64,000 bases of DNA from Caballeronia fortuita. Lineage in GTDB: Bacteria; Pseudomonadota; Gammaproteobacteria; Burkholderiales; Burkholderiaceae. Shown piece after piece: positions 1 through 8,583 of the stretch (its first letter is position 1; each line of letters starts with the position of its first letter). The DNA lies in contig NZ_FCNX02000001.1 of the NCBI RefSeq assembly GCF_001544835.2, forward strand, positions 248,001-312,000, read 5' to 3'. The notes below the pieces were generated by a model. It had not been told where the DNA came from. It saw only the letters and a program-made list of their open reading frames with translations, and ran no database searches. The position numbers and the translations under genes are program-made.

Positions 1-398
1 CTGTTGGAGGCCAAAAGCCTCGCAATTGCAATTCAAGCATCTCCAGTAGGTGCACACGTCTTGTCCGGCCAGACGCCGCGCGTCTGTCAGATGGCCCTTG
101 CAGCCGTCACGCCGGATGGGGCCTACGCCGCCGTTCCTGCGCTCATCCAGTTTTCCCAGCGCACGGACGTGAAGCCACGTTCGATGGCGGCTTGTGGGGT
201 CTGGTCAGGCTGCCGGGGACAGGTTGCGCCAGACGTGAACAATAACCGGGCGTTTGCGGCACGAGTGCGCCGCATCCGAGCACAGTTCGCCGTTCGCTTG
301 ATCGAGCGGCGTTCTGCTTTGCACGGCAAAGCCTCGAGCAGCCTTGCGCGCGCAGACCAGCGCGGCGCGGCCGCTCCTTTTTCGTTAAAAACACGTCT
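1..398. other. No gene supported; upstream region of the RlpA-like gene
   Basis: Several overlapping open frames exist on both strands, but none reads like a protein family I recognise and all are rich in Arg, Ala and Pro, as expected of chance frames in G+C-rich DNA. The stretch probably holds the promoter of the lipoprotein gene that starts at 399 and perhaps the end of something to the left of the window. I see no clear promoter or RNA gene. Confidence 0.4.
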
Positions 399-1007
399 AT
401 GAATGCTCGATTTATTCGACATGTCGGAAGCCTGCTAGCCGTTGTTGTGCTGGCCGGTTGCGCCGCGCCGGGTTCGGGCGATGTCGCATCCAATCCTCAG
501 AAGGCAAACTCCTTCAGCACGAGCAGTGCCCGCTCGACGGCGCCGCTCGCTTTTGATTCGCACTTGTCCGCCGTGCCGGCCGACAAACCCGCCCAGCCCG
601 CGCAGTCGCTCTCGGACGCCGAGCCGATCACGACCGGTCCGGACGCCAGCAGCTTCGAGCAGAAGGGCAAGGCGTCGTGGTACGGACGCATGTTCCATGG
701 CCGCAAGACCGCGAGCGGCGAGAAGTTCAACATGAATGCGATGACGGCGGCGCATCGTACGTTGCCGCTTGCATCGTGGGTGCGTGTGACGAACGAGGCC
801 AACCACAAGACGGTGGTCGTAAAGATCAACGACCGTGGTCCTTATGTGCATGGACGCGTGATCGATCTGTCGTATGCGGCCGCAGCGGTGCTCGGCATGC
901 GCGGTACTGGCACGCAGAAGGTGAAGATCGAAGGCCTCTCACAGCAGGAAGCGCGTGCGGCGCGCGAAGAGCAGGCTCAGGCTCTCGCCGACGACAGCGT
1001 GAACTGA
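399..1007 (+). CDS. rlpA: RlpA-like septal ring lytic transglycosylase lipoprotein
   Basis: A 202-residue protein with a lipoprotein signal ending in a VLAGC lipobox (Cys21), so it should be lipidated and sit on the periplasmic side of the outer membrane. Residues of about 85-180 form the double-psi beta-barrel domain of RlpA: KASWYG, the HRTLPL segment and a VVKINDRGPY-type motif are visible. RlpA family proteins cleave peptidoglycan strands lacking stem peptides, often at the septum. The C-terminal SPOR domain of long RlpA proteins is absent, so this is a short form. The 60-residue linker after the lipobox is Ser/Ala/Pro rich. A hairpin terminator follows at 1034. Confidence 0.9.
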   Translation: MNARFIRHVGSLLAVVVLAGCAAPGSGDVASNPQKANSFSTSSARSTAPLAFDSHLSAVPADKPAQPAQSLSDAEPITTGPDASSFEQKGKASWYGRMFHGRKTASGEKFNMNAMTAAHRTLPLASWVRVTNEANHKTVVVKINDRGPYVHGRVIDLSYAAAAVLGMRGTGTQKVKIEGLSQQEARAAREEQAQALADDSVN

Positions 1008-1033
1008 TCGCGCTTCAGTTCTGGCAGTACCCG

Positions 1034-1060
1034 ACGGGCCGTCTCGCGACGGCCCGTTTT
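1034..1060. terminator. Bidirectional intrinsic terminator between rlpA and rsmI
   Basis: ACGGGCCGTC and GACGGCCCGT form a perfect 10-bp stem with a TCGC loop, followed by TTTT on the plus strand. It lies between two convergent genes and can serve both. Confidence 0.8.
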
Positions 1061-1971
1061 CATTGCTCGTCGCGTTTTGCGAGTTTGAGCGCGCGTTCGT
1101 ACAGCGCGTTGCGCGATGCGCCCGTCAAAGTCGCCGCGATGCGCGCCGCGCTCTTCACCGACAACTCTTCCAGCAGCGTCGAAAGCAGCGCATCGTGGGC
1201 GTCGTCGGCGTCTTGCGCTTCTGGCGCGCCTTCCACCACCAGAACGAATTCCCCGCGCTGACGATTGGCATCGCCTTCGAGCCACGTTGGCCCTTCGGCC
1301 AGGGTGCAGCGATGCAGGCTCTCATGTAACTTCGTCAGCTCACGGGCGATCAGCAATTGCCGTCCGCCGCCGAACGCCTCGCCGAGCGCGCGCGTCGTTT
1401 CGACGATGCGATGCGGCGCCTCGTAGAACACCAGCGCCATCGGATGATTCGCGAGCGCGCGTAGTTGCGTGGCGCGCTGCTTGGCCTTCGTCGGCAGAAA
1501 ACCGACGAACGAGAAGCCGCTGACCCACGCGCCCGCCGCGCTGAGGGCGGTCGTGAGCGCGCTCGCGCCGGGCAGCGGAATGACCGGCAAACCGGCTTCG
1601 CGGACGGCATCGACGAGACGCGCGCCGGGGTCCGAGATGCCGGGCGTGCCGGCGTCGGACACGCACGCGATGCGCTCGCCGTGCCTGAGATGCTCGATCA
1701 CGCGTTCGGCGGCGCTGCGCTCGTTGTGCTCGTGCACGGCGATCGACGGCTTCGAGATGCCGTAGCGCGCGAGCAATTGCGCGGTGTTGCGCGTGTCCTC
1801 GGCGGCGATGCGGTCAACGAGCGCGAGCACGTGCAGCGCGCGCACGGTGATGTCGGCGGTATTGCCGATCGGGGTCGCGACGACATAGAGCGCGCCCGTC
1901 GGATAGTGCTGCCCGGCGGCGAGTTCGGAGATCTGAAGCATGAGCGCGGGCATCGAAGGAAAGGACGTCAT
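1060..1971 (-). CDS. rsmI: 16S rRNA (cytidine(1402)-2'-O)-methyltransferase RsmI
   Basis: A 303-residue protein of the tetrapyrrole-methylase fold. The N-terminal [15 protein letters not shown] motif, the AEDTRNT segment and the [12 protein letters not shown] loop are hallmarks of RsmI, which methylates the 2'-OH of C1402 in the 16S rRNA decoding centre using S-adenosylmethionine. Length fits the family (about 285-300). It is divergent from yraN with about 50 bp between them, the same arrangement as rsmI/yraN in other Proteobacteria. An ATG eleven residues downstream (MLQISEL) is an alternative start. Confidence 0.95.
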   Translation of the reverse strand: MTSFPSMPALMLQISELAAGQHYPTGALYVVATPIGNTADITVRALHVLALVDRIAAEDTRNTAQLLARYGISKPSIAVHEHNERSAAERVIEHLRHGERIACVSDAGTPGISDPGARLVDAVREAGLPVIPLPGASALTTALSAAGAWVSGFSFVGFLPTKAKQRATQLRALANHPMALVFYEAPHRIVETTRALGEAFGGGRQLLIARELTKLHESLHRCTLAEGPTWLEGDANRQRGEFVLVVEGAPEAQDADDAHDALLSTLLEELSVKSAARIAATLTGASRNALYERALKLAKRDEQ

Positions 1972-2021
1972 TTTGCCACGCGCGATTCGCCTCGCCCGCC
2001 GACAACTTTTATGGAGGCGTC

Positions 2022-2375
2022 GTGTCCAAAACGCTCGGCGATGTTTTCGAGTCGCACGCGCTCGAGTTTCTGCAGCGGCAACGCATGCGCCTCGTCGCGC
2101 GCAACGTGACGTGCCGCGGCGGCGAGATCGATCTCGTCATGCTTGATGAACGCGGCGCGCTCGTGTTCGTCGAAGTTCGCGCGAGAAAGAGCAGGCGCTA
2201 TGCGAATGCAGCCGCGAGCGTCGATATGAAGAAGCGCGCGCGCATCGTGCTGGCCGCGCAGCATTTTCTCGCGACGTGGTGCGGCGCGATGCCGGCGTGC
2301 CGCTTCGATGTCGTCGCCTTCGATGCGGGCCGCATCCACTGGCTGTCCGATGCGTTTCGCGCCGACGAACCTTGA
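2022..2375 (+). CDS. yraN: YraN family (UPF0102) endonuclease-like protein
   Basis: A 117-residue protein with the YraN pattern: [12 protein letters not shown] near the N-terminus, then [13 protein letters not shown], and [11 protein letters not shown], which together give the E...D...E-x-K layout of a PD-(D/E)xK nuclease fold. The biological role of YraN is not settled. It is the first gene of a yraN-diaA-dolP cluster, as in enterobacteria. Confidence 0.93.
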   Translation: MSKTLGDVFESHALEFLQRQRMRLVARNVTCRGGEIDLVMLDERGALVFVEVRARKSRRYANAAASVDMKKRARIVLAAQHFLATWCGAMPACRFDVVAFDAGRIHWLSDAFRADEP

Positions 2376-2478
2376 GCGCGGTTCATCGCATGATGCATGC
2401 GGTAAACTGCGCAACAACCGACGCTTTGAGCGTTCAAGCCACGTACCGCCGCACGTCGCGGCCGATGATCGAGAGTCG

Positions 2479-3066
2479 ATGTCAGTCGAACGTATTCAAC
2501 AGCAATTCCGCGACAGCGCGGCACTCAAAGTCGAAGCACTCGACGCGCTGGCGGTTCCAATCGCGGCCGCCGTCGACACGCTTTTCGGCGCACTCGCCAA
2601 CGGCAACAAGATTCTCGTCTGCGGCAACGGCGGCTCCGCAGCCGACGCGCAGCGCTTTGCCGCGCAGCTGATCGGCCGCTTCGAGCGCGAGCGTCCGGGT
2701 CTGCCGGCGATCGCGCTGACGACGGACACATCGATACTCACGGCCATCGGCAACGACTATGCGTTCGAGCAGATCTTCTCGAACCAGGTCCGCGCGCTGG
2801 GTCAGTCGGGCGACGTGCTGCTCGCGATCAGCACGTCGGGCAATTCGGTCAATGTGCTCGCGGCGATCCAGGAAGCGCATGAGCGCGAGATGATCGTGAT
2901 CGCGCTGTCGGGCAAGGGTGGCGGCGCGATGTCGGACGTGCTCGCCGAAACGGACATCCATATCTGCGTGCCGTCCGAGAGAACGGCGCGCATTCAGGAA
3001 GTCCATCTGCTGACCATTCATTGTTTGTGCGACGGCATCGATGCGATGCTGCTCGGAGACGACTGA
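2479..3066 (+). CDS. diaA: SIS-domain protein, DiaA/GmhA-like
   Basis: A 195-residue sugar-isomerase (SIS) fold protein: [13 protein letters not shown] near residue 55 and the [12 protein letters not shown] phosphosugar-binding loop. The family includes phosphoheptose isomerase GmhA and the DnaA-binding initiator-associating protein DiaA. Position between yraN and a dolP-type BON lipoprotein matches diaA, but catalytic GmhA activity cannot be excluded from sequence alone. The start is taken at the ATG opening [10 protein letters not shown]; a longer in-frame extension to 2308 overlaps yraN and does not look like family sequence. Confidence 0.85.
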   Translation: MSVERIQQQFRDSAALKVEALDALAVPIAAAVDTLFGALANGNKILVCGNGGSAADAQRFAAQLIGRFERERPGLPAIALTTDTSILTAIGNDYAFEQIFSNQVRALGQSGDVLLAISTSGNSVNVLAAIQEAHEREMIVIALSGKGGGAMSDVLAETDIHICVPSERTARIQEVHLLTIHCLCDGIDAMLLGDD

Positions 3067-3089
3067 AACTGAAAGGGGGAACGGAGTTG

Positions 3090-3896
3090 ATGAACAAGAC
3101 ACGCGTCAAGGCGACGCTGGCTCAGGCCACGCTCGTGGTGAGCATGTTGTCGGGCGTTGCATTGACGTTGCAGGGTTGCGCGCTCGCGGTCGTCGGCGCG
3201 GCGGCGGGCGGCACGCTGATCGCGACGGATCGCCGCACGCTCGGTGCGCAGACAGAAGATCGCGAGATTCAGGTAAAGGCGCTTTCGCGGGTCAACGAGA
3301 ATCTGCCCGATACGGCGCACGTCAACGTGACCGTGTTCAACCGGCGCGTGCTGCTGACCGGCGAAGTACCCGACGATGCCTCGAAGCAGAAGGCCGAAGC
3401 GGTCGTGCGCGACATCAACAACGTCGGCAGCATCGTGAACGAACTGTCGGTGCAGGGCGCTAGTTCGTATTCGTCGCGCGCGAACGATTCGTATCTTGAA
3501 GGGCGTGTCAAGACCGCGATGGTCGGCGAGAAGGATTTGCGCGCGAACTTCTACAAGGTCGTGTCCGAGCGCAGCGTCATTTATCTGATGGGCCTCGTCA
3601 CGCAGGATGAAGGTGCGCATGGCGCGGATGTGGCCGCGCGCGTGCCGGGCGTCGAACAGGTCGTGAAGGTGTTTCAGTACATCAAGCCTGAAGAAGCGCA
3701 GGCGCTCGAAGCGGCGGCTGCGTCGGATGCGAGCGCGGTGTCTGCCGCGAGCGCGCCTGCTCCGGCGGATGCGACGGTCGGCACGGTACCGGATTCGGGC
3801 GTGACGTCGCGGCCGCTCGATATGCAGTCGCCCGCGCCTGTGAAGAATTCGGACGTGCGTCCGGGCAATGCCAGTCCGGCATCGGCGGTGAAATGA
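3090..3896 (+). CDS. dolP: BON-domain outer-membrane lipoprotein, DolP (YraP)-like
   Basis: A 268-residue protein with a lipoprotein signal (lipobox LQGC) and a glycine-rich stretch after the Cys. Two BON domains follow, roughly residues 55-125 and 135-200 (AHVNVTVFNRRVLLTGEV and SVIYLMGLVTQDEG are the core strands). DolP maintains outer-membrane integrity and binds anionic phospholipid. The C-terminal tail of about 65 residues is Ala/Ser/Pro rich and low in complexity. The start at the ATG after GGGGGAACGGAG is preferred. It overlaps the cytochrome gene by four bases (ATGA), implying coupled translation. Confidence 0.9.
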   Translation: MNKTRVKATLAQATLVVSMLSGVALTLQGCALAVVGAAAGGTLIATDRRTLGAQTEDREIQVKALSRVNENLPDTAHVNVTVFNRRVLLTGEVPDDASKQKAEAVVRDINNVGSIVNELSVQGASSYSSRANDSYLEGRVKTAMVGEKDLRANFYKVVSERSVIYLMGLVTQDEGAHGADVAARVPGVEQVVKVFQYIKPEEAQALEAAAASDASAVSAASAPAPADATVGTVPDSGVTSRPLDMQSPAPVKNSDVRPGNASPASAVK

Positions 3897-4237
3897 GGAT
3901 GGGGCGATTGCTTTTTGGTGCGGCTATCGTTGTCGCGTCTTTTGGCGTGGGCGCTGCGGAGCAGCCGGTTTCGTCCGCGAATGCGATGTCGATCGCGCAA
4001 AGCAATGCTTGCATGGGCTGTCATGCGATCGATCGCAAACTCGTGGGGCCGTCGTTTCAGCAAGTCGCCGAGAAGTACAAGGGCGACGCGCAGGCGAGCG
4101 TGAAGCTCGAAAAGAAAGTGAAGAGCGGCGGCGCGGGAGTTTGGGGGGCGATACCGATGCCATCGCATCTGAAGATGAGCGATGCGGATATCAAAGCCGT
4201 CGTTGCCTGGATTCTTGCGGGGGCGCAGGGGAAGTAG
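3893..4237 (+). CDS. Small periplasmic class I cytochrome c
   Basis: A 114-residue protein with a cleavable signal peptide ending near VGAAE, a single CMGCH haem-binding motif and a C-terminal Met ligand candidate in IPMPSHLKMSD. This is the c551/c552 pattern of small soluble electron carriers. It is translationally coupled to dolP, the usual Burkholderia arrangement. The exact redox partner cannot be read from the sequence. Confidence 0.92.
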   Translation: MRMGRLLFGAAIVVASFGVGAAEQPVSSANAMSIAQSNACMGCHAIDRKLVGPSFQQVAEKYKGDAQASVKLEKKVKSGGAGVWGAIPMPSHLKMSDADIKAVVAWILAGAQGK

Positions 4238-4264
4238 GAATCTGTGGGAATCGTCCGAAGGGCT

Positions 4265-4295
4265 TTGATCGACGTCGATTTTGCTGTGGTACAAT
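4265..4295 (+). promoter_or_regulatory. Candidate promoter of tRNA-Ala
   Basis: TTGATC at 4265 and TACAAT at 4290 are separated by 19 bases, and the predicted start lies a few bases before the tRNA. The spacer is longer than ideal, so this is tentative. Confidence 0.45.
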
Positions 4296-4306
4296 TTCGG
4301 TTCGTT

Positions 4307-4382
<76 letters not shown>

Positions 4383-4397
4383 CGAAATTGCTTTAGA

Positions 4398-4437
4398 AAC
4401 AACGCACTACGTCTTGCGATGTAGTGCGTTGTTTTGC
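4398..4437 (+). terminator. Intrinsic terminator after tRNA-Ala (element side)
   Basis: A perfect 13-bp stem, AACAACGCACTAC with GTAGTGCGTTGTT, with a 10-base loop and a T-rich tail (TTGCTTT). It belongs to the element and replaces the native terminator now found at 26094. Confidence 0.8.
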
Positions 4438-4634
4438 TTTCCGAAGCAGGTTTTTGCACACCAAGTGTGGCGGATTTGTGGCGTCACGTGGTGGTTGTAT
4501 GAGCACACGGCTCATTGGTAGAAAACACTTTGCTTTTCTACCGAGATTTCACTGATCGTCAAAGTCAACCTTGCATACATCAGCCAACCAACGCCGCTGT
4601 GTGCACAAATGTGACATGGCGCAGAAAAAGAGCC

Positions 4635-4934
4635 ATGTCCATGCAAGCCCTACTCACGGTCGATCAACTCGCAGAGCAACTACAGAAGTCTGTCGCTAGC
4701 ATCCGTAGCGATGCGACGCGCAATCCCAAGTCCCTCCCGCCGATCTGCCGCCTTCCCAATACAAAACGCCTTCTGTGGCGCGTGGAAGATGTAGAAAGGT
4801 GGATTGGCCAGCACGTCGCCGATGAACCGTTCCCCGACGCCCCGGAACGGCCCTTTGCTGAAACGCGTCGACGGGGCCGGCCGACGAAAGCCGAATCGGT
4901 CGCGAAACGCACAAGTTGCGCCGACAAGCGGTGA
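4635..4934 (+). CDS. Small HTH/accessory protein upstream of the TrfA-type initiator
   Basis: A 99-residue protein starting MSMQALLTVDQLAEQLQ. The N-terminal half reads like an AlpA/MerR-type winged helix-turn-helix (LTVDQLAEQLQKSVASIRSDAT, then LPNTKRLLWRVEDVERWI), the class used to choose DNA sites by excisionases and small plasmid regulators. The tail is rich in Arg and Pro. It overlaps the initiator gene by 19 bases, so the two are likely one operon. The start at 4635 is preferred to an upstream in-frame ATG because the DNA-binding domain begins there. Function beyond DNA binding is inferred. Confidence 0.7.
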   Translation: MSMQALLTVDQLAEQLQKSVASIRSDATRNPKSLPPICRLPNTKRLLWRVEDVERWIGQHVADEPFPDAPERPFAETRRRGRPTKAESVAKRTSCADKR

Positions 4935-5935
4935 GTCGTACCGCCGATGATCTGCGAGGCCGCATGACTCGCGCTGCCGTGCACGGACAAAGACCAGCAA
5001 GGAGCGGCGGCAAGCCGCTGCGCCACTCGGTCGATGCCCTAGTCGCACGTGTTGCAGAAATGGAGAAAAAGCACCGAGAGCGGAGCGTCCGTCAACAGCG
5101 CGACAGCGTGGCTCCAGCACCTCTTCTGTCCGACGTCGTCCAGTTGCCGCAATGGCCGGATATCGTGCGAGGCGTGCCAAACGGTTTTCTACGATCAGCA
5201 CTGTTCGGCGCGATTGCCAAGGGGCACCGCCGCTATTTGTCGGGTGAACTGGTACCGACGCTTGACGGTCTCACAATTCTGTTCACTGGCGAACGCCTTG
5301 ATCAGGGCGACCTCGACGTCTGGGAAAGCGTACTCCACATTGTGCGCCTTCAGTCGCTGGGAATACCGTGCCGCATGACGTCCTATTCGCTGTTGAAATT
5401 AATGGGCAAGACCGACACGGGCAAGAACCGTAAAGTGCTGCACGCCCGCATCCTTCGTTTGAGAGCTAATGCAGTAGAGATCATGCAGGAGGGTGGGTCG
5501 TACATCGGGGGTCTGATTGATGAGGCTTATAAAGACAGCCGAACACAAGAGTGGGTGATCGTAGTCAGCCCAAAGTTGCATACCTTGTTCGCGGCGGATC
5601 AGTTCACGCAGATCGACTGGAATGTACGTCGCGCGCTGGTCGGAAAGTCGCTTGCTCAATGGCTGCACGGCTTCTACGCAAGTCACGCGAAGCCATACCC
5701 TATGCGCATGGAAACACTGCTGAGGCTCGCCGGTAGCGAAGACGAGAGCACGAGCAGCGCGCGACAGACGCTACGCAAGGCACTTGATGCCTTGGCTGAG
5801 GCGAGCAAGGCCCACGGTCAGCAGTTCGACTATGACGTCCAAGGCGACCTCGTGCATATCGAAAAGAAGCCGACCGGGTCACAACGCCGACACCTGGCCA
5901 AGCGGCTTGAGGGGCAAATTAAAGCGATACGTTGA
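4916..5935 (+). CDS. trfA: TrfA-type plasmid replication initiator
   Basis: A 339-residue protein with the signature region of TrfA, the iteron-binding initiator of IncP plasmids such as RK2: LPQWPDIVRGVPNGFLRSALFGA near residues 78-100, followed by winged-helix segments (SYSLLKLMGK; MRMETLLRLAGS). The first 70 residues are basic and poorly conserved, as in TrfA. Five iterons begin one base after its stop codon, which strongly supports an initiator role. The true start could be a few codons downstream. As part of a chromosomal element it could drive autonomous replication after excision, or disturb the chromosome if active in place. Confidence 0.85.
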   Translation: MRRQAVSRTADDLRGRMTRAAVHGQRPARSGGKPLRHSVDALVARVAEMEKKHRERSVRQQRDSVAPAPLLSDVVQLPQWPDIVRGVPNGFLRSALFGAIAKGHRRYLSGELVPTLDGLTILFTGERLDQGDLDVWESVLHIVRLQSLGIPCRMTSYSLLKLMGKTDTGKNRKVLHARILRLRANAVEIMQEGGSYIGGLIDEAYKDSRTQEWVIVVSPKLHTLFAADQFTQIDWNVRRALVGKSLAQWLHGFYASHAKPYPMRMETLLRLAGSEDESTSSARQTLRKALDALAEASKAHGQQFDYDVQGDLVHIEKKPTGSQRRHLAKRLEGQIKAIR

Positions 5936-5936
5936 T

Positions 5937-6041
5937 GCCGTTCTAGCACCTATCGAATTGCCGTTCCAGCACCTACAAGATACCGTTCCTTCGCCTACAC
6001 TTTGCCGTTCCTACACCTAGCTCGTACCGTTCCAGCGCCTA
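5937..6041 (+). repeat. Five iterons of a plasmid replication origin
   Basis: Five 16-base copies of the pattern RCCGTTCYWNCRCCTA start at 5937, 5960, 5982, 6004 and 6026, a spacing of 22-23 bases, about two helical turns. They lie directly after the trfA-type gene, as in iteron plasmids. The unit differs from the 17-bp RK2 iteron, so this is a distinct binding specificity. Confidence 0.88.
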
Positions 6042-6150
6042 AGCTATCCACAGGCCGAATGCCTCGCAAACCTAGCAACGGCGGAAGGTTCCAGCATTCG
6101 ACTCGCAACACCTAATCTAGTTTTAATCTTTCTTTAATCATACTGCGGCT
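5937..6150 (+). other. Vegetative replication origin (oriV) of the plasmid core
   Basis: Iterons are followed by CTATCCACA at 6044, one mismatch from a perfect DnaA box, and then by an A+T-rich stretch at 6119-6142 (TTTTAATCTTTCTTTAATCA) suitable for strand opening. Iterons, DnaA box and A+T-rich DNA are the three standard parts of an iteron origin. Confidence 0.75.
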
Positions 6151-6313
6151 TTAGCATACCGAGCATCCGCATAGCAGTAGCGCCGCGTACTACCTGCACT
6201 GAATGCGGCGATGATCTCTCTTGCGTCCGATCATAGTGATTCGTAGCTTGGCAATCGAGGGCTTGTGCATTCGAGGACTCGAACTGAGACACACGATATC
6301 GGCCAGCACGTTC

Positions 6314-7177
6314 CTAAGTCTGGTGTGCAAGGATTTTGGGGGCCTTCGATGTCGATGGAGCCCAATCCAAATCGAGCGTATCCCAACGGTCGTCATCGGT
6401 GATCCACGAGAGGGAGGCAGAAGCGTAGTGCGCTACCTCGTGCTCCGCTAGGCCAATGGAAGCTCGATATGCACGGTCTACGTCGAGTCTGTTCATCTCC
6501 ATGTTTACCAATTCGCTGCGCACTAGGTCGTAGCCACCATAGTCGTCCAATTCGTGAAAGATTCCTGTGGCTTCCAAGCAATGTTGGATACAGCGGTAGA
6601 GTCCGATTCCATCGATGTCGGAAACCGCTAGCGAACTGATGGTTTGATGCAAGCGATACAGAGCGATCGCTTCGGTAAGGTGATTCAAGGTAAGCGGTTC
6701 GCGATAATTCAATGCCAGCAGTAATTCGCCTTCAAACTCCCGAAGGGTCTGGTGGAATGTGCGTGGGCTCACAGAAGTGGCTTCGGCAACTCTCCATTCG
6801 GCATCATCGAGCCAAGGCCCATCGCTACAAATACGCGTTCGACATAATGTCCAAAGGACGGACGGGTCCACTGCGTTACCCCAAAGTGCGCGCCATAAAT
6901 TGGCGGGGCCGTCCTCAAAAATAAGTTTGGCATCATCAAACAGCTGGCCGAGCATTTCGATCGGGCCCGTCGGATAATGTTTGAAGTCACCGTTATCAAG
7001 CTTGTACCACTTGTTTGAGGTCTGCGTATCGGTCCAACCCAGCTTCTCTGATTCTCGGTTAATCCACGCTGCAAGTTGGTTGATTTTCACAAATCCTTTT
7101 CTGTGCATTAAAGATCTCATCATTGCTCTTGCTCTGAGCTTCATGATTTCTACATCTCTGTAAGACTTGATACGCAT
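6314..7177 (-). CDS. Hypothetical protein of the plasmid core
   Basis: A 287-residue protein I do not recognise. Starting at MRIKSYRDVE, it is basic at the N-terminus (MKLRARAMMRSLMHRK) and then largely helical and acidic. The region KINQLAAWINRESEKLGWTD followed by NKWYKLDNGD looks like a small helix-turn-helix that could bind DNA. It is transcribed towards the oriV and away from traK. An in-frame extension to 7399 exists but would overlap the traK start; an ATG 11 codons downstream is an alternative. No transmembrane segment is seen. Confidence 0.6.
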   Translation of the reverse strand: MRIKSYRDVEIMKLRARAMMRSLMHRKGFVKINQLAAWINRESEKLGWTDTQTSNKWYKLDNGDFKHYPTGPIEMLGQLFDDAKLIFEDGPANLWRALWGNAVDPSVLWTLCRTRICSDGPWLDDAEWRVAEATSVSPRTFHQTLREFEGELLLALNYREPLTLNHLTEAIALYRLHQTISSLAVSDIDGIGLYRCIQHCLEATGIFHELDDYGGYDLVRSELVNMEMNRLDVDRAYRASIGLAEHEVAHYASASLSWITDDDRWDTLDLDWAPSTSKAPKILAHQT

Positions 7178-7343
7178 AGAGTCGCAATCTAATGAGGAGA
7201 GTCGTAGTGGGTAGCGTGAATGCTGACCGGCTATTGATCGAAATTTATCGAAAATATACCGTGTTTTTACCGAGAAGTGTGAGGTCACAGACGTGAAAAT
7301 AGCTCGGTGCACATAACCAGAGGCACGATTGAGGAGATGTCGA

Positions 7344-7610
7344 ATGGAAAAAATGAGTTTGTCACAAAGGATTGCGGCACAAGTTTTGGCTGAGTCCACC
7401 GGCCCGTCGGGTGCAGTGAATCGCGCTACTTTCCTCGGAATTCAAAGCGAGGTTCAGCGCGCAATCGAGGAGGGTTGGTCCATTTTGGCGATCCATCGCG
7501 CCCTTCAGGACTCGGGCGTCATTTCGTTTGGATACCAGGCGTTTCGTAGATATGTAAAGGCATTGATCATTGACAAGAATTTGGCGGGAATCAGGACAAA
7601 TCAGCGGTAA
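7344..7610 (+). CDS. traK: TraK-like oriT-binding protein
   Basis: An 88-residue protein that aligns by eye with the N-terminal DNA-binding part of IncP TraK: ATFLGIQSEVQRAIEEGWSI and FGYQAFRRYVKAL correspond to the conserved helices. TraK binds beside the nick site and bends oriT to help relaxosome assembly. The start is the ATG with a GAGGAG ribosome site eight bases upstream. It lacks the long Pro/Ala-rich tail of RK2 TraK. It reads towards oriT, in the same direction as traJ, whereas in RK2 traK and traJ diverge from oriT. Confidence 0.75.
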   Translation: MEKMSLSQRIAAQVLAESTGPSGAVNRATFLGIQSEVQRAIEEGWSILAIHRALQDSGVISFGYQAFRRYVKALIIDKNLAGIRTNQR

Positions 7611-7744
7611 AACCGATCAACGATCGTTTTTTTTTCGATCTGACAAGACGAAACCGGTCAAATAGCGAGCTGTTCGCTTTTGTGTCAGCAATGATCGTCC
7701 ATGTTCCTCAACTTCTTGATAGTCGTTGCTGAAACGTATCGATT

Positions 7745-7850
7745 GCAAACCGGGCAAGATAGGTGAAGTAGGCCCACCCGCAAGCGGGCGGACCTTCTTC
7801 ACTTTTCCTTATTCGCGCTCCGCACTCAACGGAAACGTGCTAACGCGAGT
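7745..7850 (+). other. IncP-type origin of transfer (oriT)
   Basis: GGGCAAGATAGGTGAAG at 7752-7768 is the complement of the IncP nick region (CTTCACCTATC-TTGCCC), with one base different from the RK2 form as I recall it. It is followed by AGGCCCACCCGC, the CCCGC-AA-GCGGG hairpin (7777-7788) and CCTTCTTCAC, which pairs imperfectly with GTGAAGTAGG to make the TraJ-binding inverted repeat. TTATTCGC after it is also as in RK2. traJ starts 45 bp downstream. Confidence 0.85.
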
Positions 7851-7894
7851 GGTCACCTCGTGGTGACGACGGCCCGACCAAGGGCGCATACCGA

Positions 7895-8278
7895 ATGAAC
7901 GCCAGAATGGATAACGAAGTGAAGGCCACCCGAAAAGGTTCTACGCCAATCAAGGTGTGGTGCTTGCCGGAGGAGAAGGCGAGCATTGAAGAGAACGCGC
8001 GTAAGGCAGGAATGAGTGTTTCGATGTACCTGCGTAACGTCGGAATAGGCTACCGCATCAAGGGAGTCATCGATGCAGAGCTGGTGCTAAAGCTCGCCAA
8101 AATTAATGGCGATCAAGGGCGGCTGGGTGGCTTATTAAAGTTGTGGCTGACAAATAGCGAAAAACTCAGCTCGCAAGATCCTGAGCAAATGCGCAGGGTT
8201 ATTCATGGCGTGCTCGAACGGATTGTTACGATGCAAATAGCAATGCTCGATCTCGTTGAGAAATCAGCTGCCCGGTAG
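7895..8278 (+). CDS. traJ: TraJ-like relaxosome protein
   Basis: A 127-residue homologue of IncP TraJ, the oriT-recognition protein of the relaxosome. Matching stretches include TRKGSTPIKVWCLPEEKASIEE, ARKAGMSVSMYLRNVGIGYRI and KINGDQGRLGGLLKLWLT, covering a ribbon-helix-helix DNA-binding domain. An internal ATG at codon 5 (MDNEVKATRKG) may be the real start. In IncP plasmids traI, the relaxase, follows traJ; here only short unrelated genes follow, so the relaxosome is incomplete. Confidence 0.88.
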   Translation: MNARMDNEVKATRKGSTPIKVWCLPEEKASIEENARKAGMSVSMYLRNVGIGYRIKGVIDAELVLKLAKINGDQGRLGGLLKLWLTNSEKLSSQDPEQMRRVIHGVLERIVTMQIAMLDLVEKSAAR

Positions 8279-8462
8279 TCCATCTTCGGTCGTCATCCGT
8301 CATGCTTTTCGAATGAGTGGCTACGAATTCAACCGCGCCGAATAAAAGCGATTAGCGCCGGCTATCTCGGTCGCCGGAAGTTGCCGTCATTCGCGGACTG
8401 CAAAGAAGAAGTGCGTCTTGGCTCTCCGGCTCTCGGACGGTGTCTACAAAGGACCGTTAAGA

Positions 8463-8475
8463 TTTAGCTGCTAAA
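8463..8475. promoter_or_regulatory. KorB operator-like site 1
   Basis: TTTAGCTGCTAAA differs at the central base only from the IncP KorB operator consensus TTTAGCSGCTAAA. Confidence 0.65.
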
Positions 8476-8570
8476 TTTTCAGTCCGGTGCTCTTGCCCGC
8501 TCGCCGGGAACCCTCCGGTGTTCGCAATGTGCGGTTGGCGTTATCGCCCGAAGCTGGCGCGCTAGGCGAA

Positions 8571-8583
8571 TTTCGCGGCTAAA
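8571..8583. promoter_or_regulatory. KorB operator-like site 2
   Basis: TTTCGCGGCTAAA matches the KorB operator consensus TTTAGCSGCTAAA at 12 of 13 positions. It lies 113 bp upstream of the gene at 8696. Confidence 0.6.

Noticed and set aside
5937-6041. Classical RK2 17-bp iterons
   Set aside because: The repeat unit RCCGTTCYWNCRCCTA does not match the RK2 unit; only the gene order is RK2-like.
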